64,000 nt of DNA from Terriglobus aquaticus (GTDB lineage Bacteria > Acidobacteriota > Terriglobia > Terriglobales > Acidobacteriaceae). Below, piece by piece: positions 25,362 through 34,841 of the stretch. Under the pieces are notes generated by a model. That model did not search any database. It had not been told where the DNA came from and saw nothing but the letters and a program-made list of their open reading frames with translations. The translations under genes were made by a program, and so were the position numbers. The stretch covers positions 3,782,001 to 3,846,000 of the forward strand of contig NZ_JAGSYB010000001.1 in the NCBI RefSeq assembly GCF_025685415.1. Direction: 5' to 3'. Each line of letters opens with the position of its first letter. Positions within the stretch are counted from its first letter, which is position 1.

Positions 25362-26476
25362 GCCCGATCGAGCAGGCAGAGGCGCACCTTGGCGCGCGCG
25401 AGGTGGAGCGCGCGCTGGGGGTGTACGCGTCCATCGCGGAGCCTGGCCCGGCTGAGCTTGACCGCATCGACGGTGGCCGCTGGATGTGTCACATGCTTGC
25501 CGGCGAGTACGCAGCAGCGTGGCGGTGTTCGGATGCGATCCGTGCACGCGGCGGCGAAGACGCGCACCGCTTCTGGACGGGCGAGCCGATCGACGGCAAG
25601 CGTCTGATGCTCCGGTGCCTGCACGGCTACGGCGACACGGTCATGTATCTGCGATGGCTGCCGGAGTTGCGACGTCGCTGCAGCGAGGTGATCGTGCAGG
25701 CCTGCCCGGAGATGCTGCCGCTCCTTGAAGCGATGGTGAGGGGCAGCGAATCAGCGCGGCTGCATCAAAGGCGGAGTGCCGACACGGAAAATCGCTGCTG
25801 CCCGGCACGCGTGACCGGGTGGGCCCAGCCGGGAGAGAGCGACCTCGACCAGTGGGATGTGCAGGTGGAGTGCGCGGAGTTGCCGTTTCTGTTTCGCGCA
25901 ACCACGGCCACGCTACCTGAGCCGGTTGGCTTTGTGTTCCCCGAAGCAGAGGCGCATCGCATTCGCACCCGGATGGGTGAGCGCACCAAGCCGCGCGTCG
26001 GGCTGGTGTGGACGGGGAGCAACTACGATCCGGCTCGGTCGATTCCGTTTTCGCAGTTCCGTCGTTTGCTGGAGAACCACTCCGTAGAGTTCTGGAGCCT
26101 GCAGGCACCGGAGAACAACGCGGAGTGGAACGCGTTCTGTGCAGAGCGTGGCTGGTCGCAGCGGAGGTTCTACATGGCGGATGAGAGCGGCAACGTCTGC
26201 CATGCGGGTATCGCGGACATGGCAGCGTTTGCGCGAGAGATGGACGTCTTGATCACGATCGACACCATGGCCGCGCACGTGGCGGGATCGCTGGGTCTGC
26301 CCACGTGGCTCCTGCTGAAGCGCGAGGCCGACTGGCGATGGATGATCGATCGCGAGGACTCGCCGTGGTACCCGACCACGCGACTGTTTCGACAGGCTGT
26401 CGCAGGCGAATGGGAAGGTCCACTGACGCGCGTGTGCGATGCGCTGCGCGACCTAGACGAAGAGATGTGCGCGTAA
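25358..26476 (+). CDS. Glycosyltransferase-like protein related to TPR/GT9-41 proteins
   Basis: A 372-residue protein. The first ~80 residues are helical and TPR-like. The C-terminal half matches the glycosyltransferase segment common in bacterial TPR/O-GlcNAc-transferase-like proteins: VGLVWTGSNYDPARSIP, FWSLQAPENN, DVLITIDTMAAHVAGSLGLP and DWRWMIDREDSPWYPTTRLF. It probably transfers a sugar from a nucleotide donor. The GTG start overlaps the methyltransferase stop. Donor and acceptor are unknown. Confidence 0.78.
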   Translation: MSPIEQAEAHLGAREVERALGVYASIAEPGPAELDRIDGGRWMCHMLAGEYAAAWRCSDAIRARGGEDAHRFWTGEPIDGKRLMLRCLHGYGDTVMYLRWLPELRRRCSEVIVQACPEMLPLLEAMVRGSESARLHQRRSADTENRCCPARVTGWAQPGESDLDQWDVQVECAELPFLFRATTATLPEPVGFVFPEAEAHRIRTRMGERTKPRVGLVWTGSNYDPARSIPFSQFRRLLENHSVEFWSLQAPENNAEWNAFCAERGWSQRRFYMADESGNVCHAGIADMAAFAREMDVLITIDTMAAHVAGSLGLPTWLLLKREADWRWMIDREDSPWYPTTRLFRQAVAGEWEGPLTRVCDALRDLDEEMCA

Positions 26477-26522
26477 CGCGCTTGCAGCGTGCGATGCCTG
26501 CGAGGAAAGAGAGCGGTTTGCC

Positions 26523-27197
26523 ATGGGATTAAGCCGGGCCTGGGACGCGTATGACGCCTATCTGTTCGACATTGATGGAACGTTGCTGCATTGCAAGGAT
26601 GCGGTGCACTACTTCGGCTTCTGCCATGCGTTGACGAACGCGGCGGGGCGGCCGGTGGACATTCTCGGCCTGCCCGTGCAGGGCAAGATCGACCCCGGCA
26701 TTCTGCGCGAGGCCTTTGCGCGCGCGGGTGTGCCAGAAAGCGAATGGCGGCCCAGGCTGCCGGAGATCCTCGACGAGATGGCGGCCCATGTGGAAGCGCA
26801 CGCCAACGACTTCCAGATCGATGTGCTGCCCGGCGTGCGCGAGGTGTTGCAGCATCTGCGCGAGCGCGGAGCGAAGCTGGGCACCGGTACCGGCAACCTG
26901 GAGCGCATCGGCTGGGCAAAGCTGAAGGCGTGCGGCTTGCGCGAGTTCTTCGACTTCGGCGGCTTCAGCAACGGCTATGAACATCGTGGCGAGATGATCG
27001 CCGGAGCCGCGGAAACAGCGCGCCGTCTGACGCGAAAGGATGCAGCGATCCTCGTGGTCGGCGACACGCCGGGTGACATCGCCGCAGCCCGCTTTGCGGG
27101 GCTTGAGGTGCTGGCGGTGGCAACCGGCATCTTCTCCGCGGAACAACTTGCGGAGGCGGACCAGGTGGTGAGCACGCTCGAATCGCTGCTCACGTAG
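26523..27197 (+). CDS. HAD-superfamily phosphatase
   Basis: A 224-residue HAD hydrolase with the nucleophile motif FDIDGTLLH (Asp16, Asp18), motif II in KLGTGTGNLE, and motif III/IV VVGDTPGDIAAAR. A helical cap lies between residues 25 and 95. It resembles phosphoglycolate phosphatase-like enzymes. It follows the glycosyltransferase-like gene by 46 bases on the same strand and precedes the aldo/keto reductase by 70 bases. Substrate not determinable from sequence. Confidence 0.87.
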   Translation: MGLSRAWDAYDAYLFDIDGTLLHCKDAVHYFGFCHALTNAAGRPVDILGLPVQGKIDPGILREAFARAGVPESEWRPRLPEILDEMAAHVEAHANDFQIDVLPGVREVLQHLRERGAKLGTGTGNLERIGWAKLKACGLREFFDFGGFSNGYEHRGEMIAGAAETARRLTRKDAAILVVGDTPGDIAAARFAGLEVLAVATGIFSAEQLAEADQVVSTLESLLT

Positions 27198-27267
27198 TCG
27201 CAGCGATCGTGCAGCGCCCGTTCGCGCCATGTGAGTCCGCGCTCTGTGGGCTGACATCCAAACACAC

Positions 27268-28263
27268 ATGGCGATCGATCAGATCAATCTCGGTTCCCAG
27301 GGCGCGCGGGTTTCCCGCGAAGGCCTGGGTTGCATGGGCATGAGCGAGTTTTACGGCGAACGCAACGACGAGGAGTCGGCGGCAACGATTCTGCGGGCGT
27401 TGGATCTTGGCATCAACTTCCTCGACACGGCCGATACCTACGGCATCGGCGACAACGAAGAGCTGGTCGGCCGCACCATCAAGCCGCGGCGCGACGAGGT
27501 GTTCCTGGCGACGAAGTTCGCCAACATTCGGCGCAAGGATGACCCAACCTACTGGGTAGTGAGCGGCAAGCCGGAGTACGTGCATGCCGCATGCGACGCT
27601 TCGCTGCAGCGGCTTGGCGTGGATCACATCGACCTCTACTATCAGCACCGCGTCGACCCGAACGTGCCGATCGAAGACACGGTGGGCGCCATGGCCGAGC
27701 TGGTCAAAGCTGGCAAGGTGAAGTACCTGGGGCTCAGCGAAGCCTCGCCGGAGACGATCCGGCGCGCGCACAAGGTGCATCCGATCACGGCGCTGCAAAC
27801 AGAGTACTCACTGTGGGAGCGTCACCCCGAGAGCGAGATCCTGCCAACACTCGAGGAGCTCGGCATCGGCTTCGTGCCTTACAGCCCATTGGGCCGCGGA
27901 TTTCTCACCGGCACCATCGGCAAGGAGACCAACCTCGGCGAGAAGGATCAACGCAAGGAGCGGTACCCGCGCTTCCAGGGCGAAAACCTGGACAAGAACC
28001 TGCAGATCGTGGAGCGGGTGCGCGAGATCGCGGAACGCCGTGGCATAAAGCCGGGGCAGCTTGCGCTGGCATGGGTGATGTCCAAGGGGCCGTACGCTCC
28101 GATCCCCGGGACCAAGCGTCGCAAGTACCTTGAGGAGAATGCGGCCGCGGCGGAGATCAAGCTGTCGGTAGCAGAGATCGCGGAGCTGGAATCGGCCGTG
28201 CCGCAGGATGCAGTCGCGGGCGAGCGCTACAACGAGAACGCGATGAAGATGGTGAATCGCTAG
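27268..28263 (+). CDS. Aldo/keto reductase
   Basis: A 331-residue TIM-barrel oxidoreductase. Family residues are clear: Asp and Tyr in [18 protein letters not shown], Lys in [11 protein letters not shown], His in [12 protein letters not shown], and the C-terminal NADPH site in [17 protein letters not shown]. It is closest to the AKR group that acts on aldehydes and small ketones using NADPH. The gene ends in front of a strong terminator and is probably the last of the 24537-28263 run. Confidence 0.92.
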   Translation: MAIDQINLGSQGARVSREGLGCMGMSEFYGERNDEESAATILRALDLGINFLDTADTYGIGDNEELVGRTIKPRRDEVFLATKFANIRRKDDPTYWVVSGKPEYVHAACDASLQRLGVDHIDLYYQHRVDPNVPIEDTVGAMAELVKAGKVKYLGLSEASPETIRRAHKVHPITALQTEYSLWERHPESEILPTLEELGIGFVPYSPLGRGFLTGTIGKETNLGEKDQRKERYPRFQGENLDKNLQIVERVREIAERRGIKPGQLALAWVMSKGPYAPIPGTKRRKYLEENAAAAEIKLSVAEIAELESAVPQDAVAGERYNENAMKMVNR

Positions 28264-28282
28264 ACGCGATTCGCGTGGAACG

Positions 28283-28315
28283 AAAAGCGGAGCCACTGCG
28301 GCTCCGCTTTTCCAT
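28283..28315. terminator. Bidirectional terminator
   Basis: A perfect 12-bp stem (AAAAGCGGAGCC at 28283-28294 with GGCTCCGCTTTT at 28300-28311) lies between the aldo/keto reductase gene and the converging GH18 gene. The A and T runs at the stem ends give a T-tract on both strands. Confidence 0.85.
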
Positions 28316-28354
28316 TTGGGCGTCAACCCTGCAACAACCTTCGCGAGCGGCGCA

Positions 28355-29638
28355 TCACTTCGAGCCAGCGGACACATCGTGCGGAGCCGGTTGTCCCGTT
28401 TGGCCCAGCGCCCGCAGCAGAATGCCTTCCGTGGTGTCGCCGGAGAGTTCCCAGATCATCACGCCGCCAAGGTGTTTCTCATCGGCATACGCGGTCTTCG
28501 CTTGCAGGCTCGCGGGATCGTCAAAGGTCAGGAAGTTATTGCCGTCGTAGACCCACGGGGACAGTGAGACCGGATCGCGGTAGAGCTTCGCGGTCGGATT
28601 GGTCAGCAGGGTCACGGCGGTCGACTGGTTCAGGTTGCCGCGCACAGGATCGCCCTTCGTATTCAGGCCGTGCGTGCCGGTCTCGGTCACGTTCTCCCAC
28701 TGGTAGGCATAGAACGGCACGCCCAGCAGCAGTTTGTGCGCGGGCACGCCGGCGTTCAGGTAGCCATCGATGGTGGTGCCCACGGTCTCTTCGTTCAGGT
28801 TCGCCGACCGTAACGGTGCGTTGAAGCCGGTTGTGTGGCTCCACGGACCCTGGTAGTCGTAGGTCATCACGTTGATCTGGTCCAGCGGAACCGAAGCGCG
28901 GCGCCAGTCAACGGCGGTGATGTTTTTCGTCGCGGCGCCAGACGCGATCGACAGCGTCAGGTGCGGCCGCAGGGCGTCCATCTGCTTGCGAAACTCCTGC
29001 ATCAGCGCGATGAAATCTTCCGCGTGGTTCTCGTCGGGATACTCCCAGTCCACGTCGATTCCGTCGAACAGGTTCGGCGCATCAAGGCCGGGAGCGACGT
29101 GGCCCTGCAGAAACATGCTGACGCACGAACGCACGAAATTGACGCGGTTCTCAGGCTTGGCGGCGTCCTCAAACAGTGAGCGCTTGCCCATGATGCTGAT
29201 CACCACGCGCAGTCGCGGGTAGCGGGCGCGCAGCAACTGGAGTTGATGGAAGTTGCCGCGTAGCACGGTACCGGGCGGCGGTCCCGTCGGGTCGGCCACG
29301 CCGTCAATGCTGTCGGCGGCCTGAAATGCGAGATTGATGTCCGCCTGCGGATCCGCAACCACGCATGCGTTGTCGCGAACGTTGGCCTGCGCGTAATTGA
29401 TCTGCGTGAGTGTTTTCACCGCGCCGCGCGTGATCAGGTCCTTCGGGACGTAGCGGCGGTTGTACACGCCCCACTGCGGAAAGTAGCCAACTACCTGGTG
29501 CGTGGTCGAGGTGGGCTTGAGTGAGATCGCGCGTGCCGTCTGCGCCGGCGTGTGCACCGCAGAGCAGAGGGATAGCGTGGCAGAAAGCAGTGCCGCAGAG
29601 GCGAATCGTCGCAACGTCATTCGGATGATTAGACGCAT
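28355..29638 (-). CDS. Exported GH18 glycoside hydrolase (chitinase-like)
   Basis: A 427-residue protein with a signal peptide (to about residue 36) and a GH18 barrel. It begins VVGYFPQWGVYNRRY, has the substrate-strand VVISIMGKRS and carries the catalytic motif DGIDVDWE (192-199), with Glu199 as proton donor. It likely cleaves chitin or another GlcNAc polymer outside the cell. No carbohydrate-binding module is seen. The start could be 29638 or the ATG at 29620; neither has a strong ribosome binding site. Confidence 0.9.
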   Translation of the reverse strand: MRLIIRMTLRRFASAALLSATLSLCSAVHTPAQTARAISLKPTSTTHQVVGYFPQWGVYNRRYVPKDLITRGAVKTLTQINYAQANVRDNACVVADPQADINLAFQAADSIDGVADPTGPPPGTVLRGNFHQLQLLRARYPRLRVVISIMGKRSLFEDAAKPENRVNFVRSCVSMFLQGHVAPGLDAPNLFDGIDVDWEYPDENHAEDFIALMQEFRKQMDALRPHLTLSIASGAATKNITAVDWRRASVPLDQINVMTYDYQGPWSHTTGFNAPLRSANLNEETVGTTIDGYLNAGVPAHKLLLGVPFYAYQWENVTETGTHGLNTKGDPVRGNLNQSTAVTLLTNPTAKLYRDPVSLSPWVYDGNNFLTFDDPASLQAKTAYADEKHLGGVMIWELSGDTTEGILLRALGQTGQPAPHDVSAGSK

Positions 29639-29783
29639 AGAGGTCTGCGCACAATGCAGATTTGTCCTGCATTCCGCACGGAGAGGCGGCAAAGTGCGCA
29701 GTCCTGAAGCAAATGGCCGGGCCTTTGCGATGTGGTGAGAGTGGTGGAGCGGCCCTCGACCCAGGCTTTACCATTCACAGCAT

Positions 29784-31664
29784 ATGAACAGGCGAGAGTT
29801 CTTGGAGCGCTGCAGTGCGGCGGGGCTGGGGTCGACGTTGCTGCCGGGCGTGGTGCTGGGCATGCAGGCAAGTGGCGCTGCGGGCGATACGCCAAAGCTG
29901 CCGCCCATCACTGTGGAAACGCTGGAAGCGGCGGCAACGGTGGCCGGCATTATGCTCACCGAGGATCAGCGCAAAATGATGCTGGAAGGTGTGCGCGGCA
30001 ACCGCGAGGGGCTGGAAGCGATCCGCGCCATGCACCTGCCGAACTCGGTCGCGCCCGCGGTGGTCTTCGATCCGCTGCCGTTTGGATACAAGGTGCATCG
30101 TGGACCAGTACCCGCGGATGGCGCTGACGATGCTGGCCGGATCTGGGTCTTTCCCGAACCAGACATCAGCGGCCTCGTCGGAAACGAAAAGCGGCTTGCC
30201 TTCGCTACCGTGGCCCAGCTCGCGTTCTTGCTCGCGAAGCGAAAGATCACCTCGACCGAGCTAACGAAGCTCTACATCTCGCGCCTGAAGCGCTACGACC
30301 CGAAGCTGCACTTCGTCATCACGGTGCTGGAAGATCGCGCGCTGGCGCAGGCCGCGCAGGCCGATCGCGAGATTGCGGCAGGTAAGAGTCGCGGGCTGCT
30401 ACACGGCATCCCGTGGGGCGCGAAAGACCTGCTGGCGGTGAAGGGCTACCCCACAACGTGGGGCGCAGCCGGCTTCGAGCAGCAGCACTTCGACGAGGAC
30501 GCCGAAGTCGTCAAGCGACTGGACGCCGCCGGCGCCGTGCTCGTCGCTAAGCTGAGTCTCGGCGCACTCGCGCAGGGCGATCTGTGGTTCGGCGGCCGTA
30601 CGCGCAATCCGTGGAACCCAAAGCAGGGCAGCAGTGGCTCGAGCGCAGGATCCGCAAGTGCGGTGAGCGCGGGATGCGTGGCCTTCGCCATCGGGTCAGA
30701 GACGCTGGGCTCCATCAGTTCGCCATGCACGCGCTGCGGCGTGACAGGGCTGCGGCCCACCTTTGGCTTTGTGCCGCGCACGGGTGCCATGGCGCTGAGC
30801 TGGTCGATGGACAAGTTGGGACCAATCACGCGAAGTGTGGAGGACGCGGCGCTGATCATGCAGGTGATCCACGGGCCGGATGGTCGCGATAAAGCATGCC
30901 GCGATGCCGCGTTCGATCTTGCCCCGGTAGACCTGAAGTCGCTGCGCGTCGGATACCTGGAGAGCTCCTTCGCCGTGCCGAAGCTGCAGCCGCCCGCGCC
31001 AGACGCGGCGAAGCCCGAGGCCGAGGCGCTAAGCCCGGAAGCTCGCGCGAAGCAGCAACAGCAGCGCGATGCCTCGCTGGCCAGGCGCGTGTACGACAAC
31101 CGCTACGACCGCGCCGCGCTGGAAGCGTTGCGCGGCATGGGCGTGAACCTCATCCCGGTCAAGCTGCCGGAGTTTCCGTACGGCTCCGTTACGCCCGTGC
31201 TGAGCGTGGAGGCCGCGGCGGCCTTTGACGAGCTGACCCGCAGCGGTCGCGACAAGCTGCTGAACGGGCAGGAACCGTACGACTGGCCCAACACCTTCCG
31301 CGTGGCGCGCATGTTCAGCGGCGTGGATTACGTGCAGGCCATGCGCGCGCGCAGTGTGCTCATCGAGAAGATGGCGGAGATGTTCCGCGACGTGGACGTG
31401 ATTGTCACCCCCAGCGGCGGGGCGCAGTTACCCGCGACCAATCTCAGCGGGCATCCGGCGGTCATCGTGCCAAACGGGTTGCGCGGAGCCGATGCTCCCG
31501 CGGTGTCGGATGCGGCGGAGGGCGCGCAGGGCAACGTGGGCGGCCCGGGAACTCCGGTCAGCCTCACCTTCCTGGGCCGTTTGTACGACGACGCCCGGCT
31601 CCTGGCTTTTGCGGCGGAGTACCAGCGCCGGACCGGATTCCACCTGCGCCATCCGGAACTCTGA
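29784..31664 (+). CDS. Exported amidase-signature enzyme (paralogue A)
   Basis: A 626-residue protein with a Tat-like leader (MNRREFLERCSAAGLGS) and a ~130-residue N-terminal region. The amidase signature domain has the Ser-cisSer-Lys triad: Lys214 (GIPWGAKDLL), Ser286 (SGSSAGSAS) and Ser310 (SETLGSISS), with the usual 24-residue spacing between the serines. It hydrolyses amide bonds, probably in the periplasm. It is a clear paralogue of the amidase at 43116-44954. The native substrate is unknown. The gene precedes an exported thioredoxin gene by 59 bases. Confidence 0.88.
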   Translation: MNRREFLERCSAAGLGSTLLPGVVLGMQASGAAGDTPKLPPITVETLEAAATVAGIMLTEDQRKMMLEGVRGNREGLEAIRAMHLPNSVAPAVVFDPLPFGYKVHRGPVPADGADDAGRIWVFPEPDISGLVGNEKRLAFATVAQLAFLLAKRKITSTELTKLYISRLKRYDPKLHFVITVLEDRALAQAAQADREIAAGKSRGLLHGIPWGAKDLLAVKGYPTTWGAAGFEQQHFDEDAEVVKRLDAAGAVLVAKLSLGALAQGDLWFGGRTRNPWNPKQGSSGSSAGSASAVSAGCVAFAIGSETLGSISSPCTRCGVTGLRPTFGFVPRTGAMALSWSMDKLGPITRSVEDAALIMQVIHGPDGRDKACRDAAFDLAPVDLKSLRVGYLESSFAVPKLQPPAPDAAKPEAEALSPEARAKQQQQRDASLARRVYDNRYDRAALEALRGMGVNLIPVKLPEFPYGSVTPVLSVEAAAAFDELTRSGRDKLLNGQEPYDWPNTFRVARMFSGVDYVQAMRARSVLIEKMAEMFRDVDVIVTPSGGAQLPATNLSGHPAVIVPNGLRGADAPAVSDAAEGAQGNVGGPGTPVSLTFLGRLYDDARLLAFAAEYQRRTGFHLRHPEL

Positions 31665-31723
31665 GCAGCGGAAAGAGGCGTCAAGCCTTGCCACCAAACG
31701 GCAGCGGCGGCATCTTTAGAGGT

Positions 31724-32221
31724 ATGACAATTTCGGGTCGTGTGCTTCTGTCTGCCGTTCTGCTGTCCTCGCTTGGTTTGGCTGCGCCGCCCGCGCCCGC
31801 CGTGGCGCAGATGGCACCGCCCATGGTCCGGGCGCACATCTATGACGACAACGCTGACGCGCGCAAAGATATTGCCGCAGCGGTCGCGCAAGCACGTCGC
31901 GAGCACAAGCGCGTCATCGTGGACTTCGGCGGAGACTGGTGCGGCGATTGCCAGGTGCTCGACATCTACTTCCACCAGCCGCAGAACCAGGCGCTGCTGC
32001 AGAAGTACTTCGTGCTGGTGCACGCCTCGGTCGGCCACATCGACAAGAATCTCGACATCCCGATCGGCTACGGCGTGAACATCAAGAAGGGCGTGCCGGC
32101 GTTAGCCGTGCTCGACAGCCGCGGCAAGGTGGTTTACGCGCAGGCGACCGGCGAGTTTGAGAACATGCGCAACATGAACTCCAGCTCGGTAACGGAGTTC
32201 CTGAACAAGTGGAAGGCGTAG
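31724..32221 (+). CDS. Exported thioredoxin-like protein
   Basis: A 165-residue protein with a signal peptide (1-29, ending AVAQM) and a thioredoxin fold bearing the redox motif CGDC (Cys73-Cys76) in FGGDWCGDCQVLD, with the cis-Pro loop at KKGVPALAVLD. It probably reduces or senses disulfides in the periplasm. The ATG at 31724 starts the leader; a TTG 36 bases upstream is possible. The 3' end overlaps the GTG of the YihY-family gene by 13 bases. Confidence 0.83.
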   Translation: MTISGRVLLSAVLLSSLGLAAPPAPAVAQMAPPMVRAHIYDDNADARKDIAAAVAQARREHKRVIVDFGGDWCGDCQVLDIYFHQPQNQALLQKYFVLVHASVGHIDKNLDIPIGYGVNIKKGVPALAVLDSRGKVVYAQATGEFENMRNMNSSSVTEFLNKWKA

Positions 32222-33285
32222 ACAGCGCGACGGAGCGTCCCGCCACGGCTACTGCCGCTGCGTCCAGCGGTGCTGTTGCCGGTGGCGGTGCGCCTGTTCG
32301 GAACGCGGAGATCGACTGCGTTCCTGCGGGATCGGTTGCAGCGGCGCATGAGAGTGCGCTACACCACTACTTCGGCCGCGGCAGCATGCGGCACCACGCG
32401 CAACTGGCGCGGGAGTTCGGCGAAGGCGGCCTGCGCTTCACGGACAAGGTGAGGATGGCCTACTGGAATGCCTTCCAGCACGACTGCCTGAACACGGCCA
32501 AGGCAACGGCGTACTCAGCCATCTTCGCGCTGTTTCCCGCGCTGATCGTCCTGGCGGCGCTGGTCACGTTTCTGCCTTACGCGGCGCCGCTGCGCTACCA
32601 GTTGGCTCTGTTCTTCGATCGCGTTTTGCCCAGCACGCTGGCGCCCCTGCTGGAGCATTATTTCATCTCCTCGAAAAGTTCGCCGCAGTCGGCCAGCGTA
32701 GTGCTGGGAACGGTCGTGGTCAGCATCAGCGGCGCCTCGGGTGTGCTGGGAACGCTTATGGAGGGCTTCCGGCGAGCGTACCTCCTGCAGGACGAGGCTT
32801 GGGGCGAAGGCTGGCGTGGTGGCGTGCGCCGGCTGCTGTGGTCGGTGCTCCTGGTGCCCATCTCCCTGGTGCCGTTTGGCGCAGTCACCGTGCTGGTCAT
32901 CTTCGGCCACTTCCTGTTGCCGGCATTGCGGCACGCTTTGCCCGCCGGTCTCGACTCCACGTTCTACATCGTCGCCAACGTCGTGCGATGGTCACTTGCG
33001 GTTTCCGTGACCATCTCCGTTGTTGCCGCGATTTACCGGTATGGCCTGCCCGTGCGTCCGACATGGAAGCAGGTGGTACCGGGAGCGGCGTTTGCGACGG
33101 CGACCTGGTTTCTGACCACGTTGGGCTTCGGTTGGTATGTGACGCACCTGGCGAACTATTCCAAGACGTACGGCTCGCTGGGCACGGGCATCATTCTGCT
33201 GCTGTGGCTGTTTCTGACGGCGCTTTCCGTGCTCTGCGGCGCGGAGCTGAATGCCGAGCTGGGACGGGACCGCGGACGCATCTAA
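32209..33285 (+). CDS. YihY/BrkB family inner membrane protein
   Basis: A 358-residue protein. The first ~75 residues are soluble and Ala-rich. A six-helix membrane domain of the YihY/virulence-factor-BrkB family follows, marked by NTAKATAYSAIFALFPALIV near its start and FGWYVTHLANYSKTYGSLG near its end. Despite the old RNase BN name, these proteins are now treated as membrane proteins of unknown function. The GTG at 32209 overlaps the upstream gene; a later start nearer the family domain is possible. A strong gap-free junction (7 bases) leads to the next gene. Confidence 0.85.
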   Translation: MEGVDSATERPATATAAASSGAVAGGGAPVRNAEIDCVPAGSVAAAHESALHHYFGRGSMRHHAQLAREFGEGGLRFTDKVRMAYWNAFQHDCLNTAKATAYSAIFALFPALIVLAALVTFLPYAAPLRYQLALFFDRVLPSTLAPLLEHYFISSKSSPQSASVVLGTVVVSISGASGVLGTLMEGFRRAYLLQDEAWGEGWRGGVRRLLWSVLLVPISLVPFGAVTVLVIFGHFLLPALRHALPAGLDSTFYIVANVVRWSLAVSVTISVVAAIYRYGLPVRPTWKQVVPGAAFATATWFLTTLGFGWYVTHLANYSKTYGSLGTGIILLLWLFLTALSVLCGAELNAELGRDRGRI

Positions 33286-33292
33286 TCAGCGT

Positions 33293-34450
33293 ATGGCAAC
33301 CGTCGCGCTGCCCGTGTTGCAGGACGCCGCGTGCAGCACGGAGACCGATCCGAAACAGGAGATCTCCGCGGCCGACGCGGCGCTCGCGGAAGGTCGCCTG
33401 TGGCGTCCGCGCCGCGTCTTCATCACGCCCGATGCCTACGCCTTGCCGCACGGACGGGCCATGCTGGAACGCGCGGAAAACTTTGGCGCGGAGGTAATCC
33501 GGCTGAAGCAGAACCGCTTGACCGGTCTGAGCGGAGAGGACGAGCGCAAGGCCTACGCGCTTGCGAAGACCAGCCTGGCGATCGTCGTCTCGCCGCCCAG
33601 CGCGCGCAAGCTGCAGCCCATCCCGCCCTCGGCCGACTGGCAATTTCACCTCGCACAGGGATGCCCGGCGCACTGCCAGTACTGCTACCTGGCCGGATCG
33701 CTCAGCGGTCCGCCGATCACGCGTGTCTACGCCAACCTCGACGAAATTCTTGAGAACCTGCGCGGCTATGCCGGCACCGGAAAGGTGACGTCTACCTCGG
33801 CGGAGCGCGCCCACGAGGGCACAACCTTCGAAGCGTCCTGCTACACCGACCCGCTCGGCATTGAGCACCTGACCGGTGGCCTTCAGCAGACAGTTCGCTT
33901 CTTTGGCCAGTGGGACGCGCCGGTGCAGTTGCGGTTCACGACCAAGTTTGCGGCCGTTGGCCCCCTTCTGGGCCTGGAACATCGGCGGCGCACGCGGGTG
34001 CGATTCAGCCTGAACGCGGCCAGCGTCTCACGCGATTTTGAGGGTGGCACCGCAACGGTGGCCCAGCGTATTCGGGCGCTGCGGCGCATGGCGCTGGCGG
34101 GGTACCCGGTCGGACTGACAGTGGCGCCGATCATGCCGGTCGAGGGTTGGCAGACGGAGTACAGCACCCTCTTCGCCGATGTTGGAGCCGCGCTGGACGG
34201 GGTAGACGCTGTCGATCTGACGGTCGAGCTGATTACACACCGCTTCACCGCCGGTTCGCGCGAGGTGCTGCTGGGCTGGTATCCCAAAACGACCCTGGAC
34301 CTCGAAAAGGAAAACCGCAGCGAAAAGCGGAACAAGTTCGGCGGCTTCAAATACGTGTATCCGCGCGACCGCATGTCCGAGATGCGCAGCTGGTTTGACG
34401 AGGCCGTCGTACGGTTTCTACCATACGCAAGAACGCTGTATTGGACGTGA
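33293..34450 (+). CDS. Spore photoproduct lyase-like radical SAM protein
   Basis: A 385-residue protein with the radical SAM cluster motif CPAHCQYC (Cys124, Cys128, Cys131). The overall layout is that of the spore photoproduct lyase (SplB) family: VFITPDAYALPHG and LAIVVSPPSARKLQPIPPSADWQFHLAQG before the cluster, then FTTKFAAVGPLLGLEHRRRTRVRFSLN. SplB repairs the thymine dimer of spore DNA. Homologues in non-sporulating bacteria have no settled role. The catalytic Cys of SplB (near the C-terminus) is not seen here. The ATG at 33293 was chosen because the 14-residue upstream extension overlaps the YihY gene. Confidence 0.83.
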   Translation: MATVALPVLQDAACSTETDPKQEISAADAALAEGRLWRPRRVFITPDAYALPHGRAMLERAENFGAEVIRLKQNRLTGLSGEDERKAYALAKTSLAIVVSPPSARKLQPIPPSADWQFHLAQGCPAHCQYCYLAGSLSGPPITRVYANLDEILENLRGYAGTGKVTSTSAERAHEGTTFEASCYTDPLGIEHLTGGLQQTVRFFGQWDAPVQLRFTTKFAAVGPLLGLEHRRRTRVRFSLNAASVSRDFEGGTATVAQRIRALRRMALAGYPVGLTVAPIMPVEGWQTEYSTLFADVGAALDGVDAVDLTVELITHRFTAGSREVLLGWYPKTTLDLEKENRSEKRNKFGGFKYVYPRDRMSEMRSWFDEAVVRFLPYARTLYWT

Positions 34451-34605
34451 CCGGGCCGAAGTGTCGTCCGCAAGCGACATGCTCGCCGCAATCCAAACTG
34501 GTTTGCCAGCACGTTCCCCTCGCACACGCAGGCCGGCGCACGCACGCCGTCCAGATCTGCAAGCGCTCTTCTTCTCCGAGACTTTCACACAATCGGAGCC
34601 CCCCT

Positions 34606-34803
34606 ATGCCGCAACGGAATGTGTTCCTTGCGTTACCAGAAGACTTGTACGTTGAAGCGTGGGATCTCGCCGACCTACGCCAAATCTCCATTTCCGATCT
34701 CCTGATTGAGGCGCTTTCGGAGATCATCGAAACCGAGCGACGCGCGCAAAGCATTGAGGAACCGGACAGCGTCGCGCCCAAGCGCCCGACCCGCGTGCAA
34801 TAA
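34606..34803 (+). CDS. Ribbon-helix-helix-like small protein
   Basis: A 65-residue protein. The pattern RNVFLALPEDLYVEAWDLADLRQISISDLLIEAL fits a beta strand followed by two helices, as in CopG/Arc DNA-binding proteins. A charged tail follows. The ATG at 34606 has CGGAG 7 bases upstream. No toxin gene is adjacent, so an antitoxin role is not supported. It lies between the SPL-like gene and pyruvate kinase. It could regulate either, or itself. Confidence 0.7.
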   Translation: MPQRNVFLALPEDLYVEAWDLADLRQISISDLLIEALSEIIETERRAQSIEEPDSVAPKRPTRVQ

Positions 34804-34841
34804 GACCCGCACCCCATGACCGCCACGCCATTTAGAATGAC

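Noticed and set aside
34606-34803. Antitoxin of a toxin-antitoxin pair
   Set aside because: No small toxin-like gene lies next to the ribbon-helix-helix protein. Its neighbours are an SPL-like gene and pyruvate kinase.
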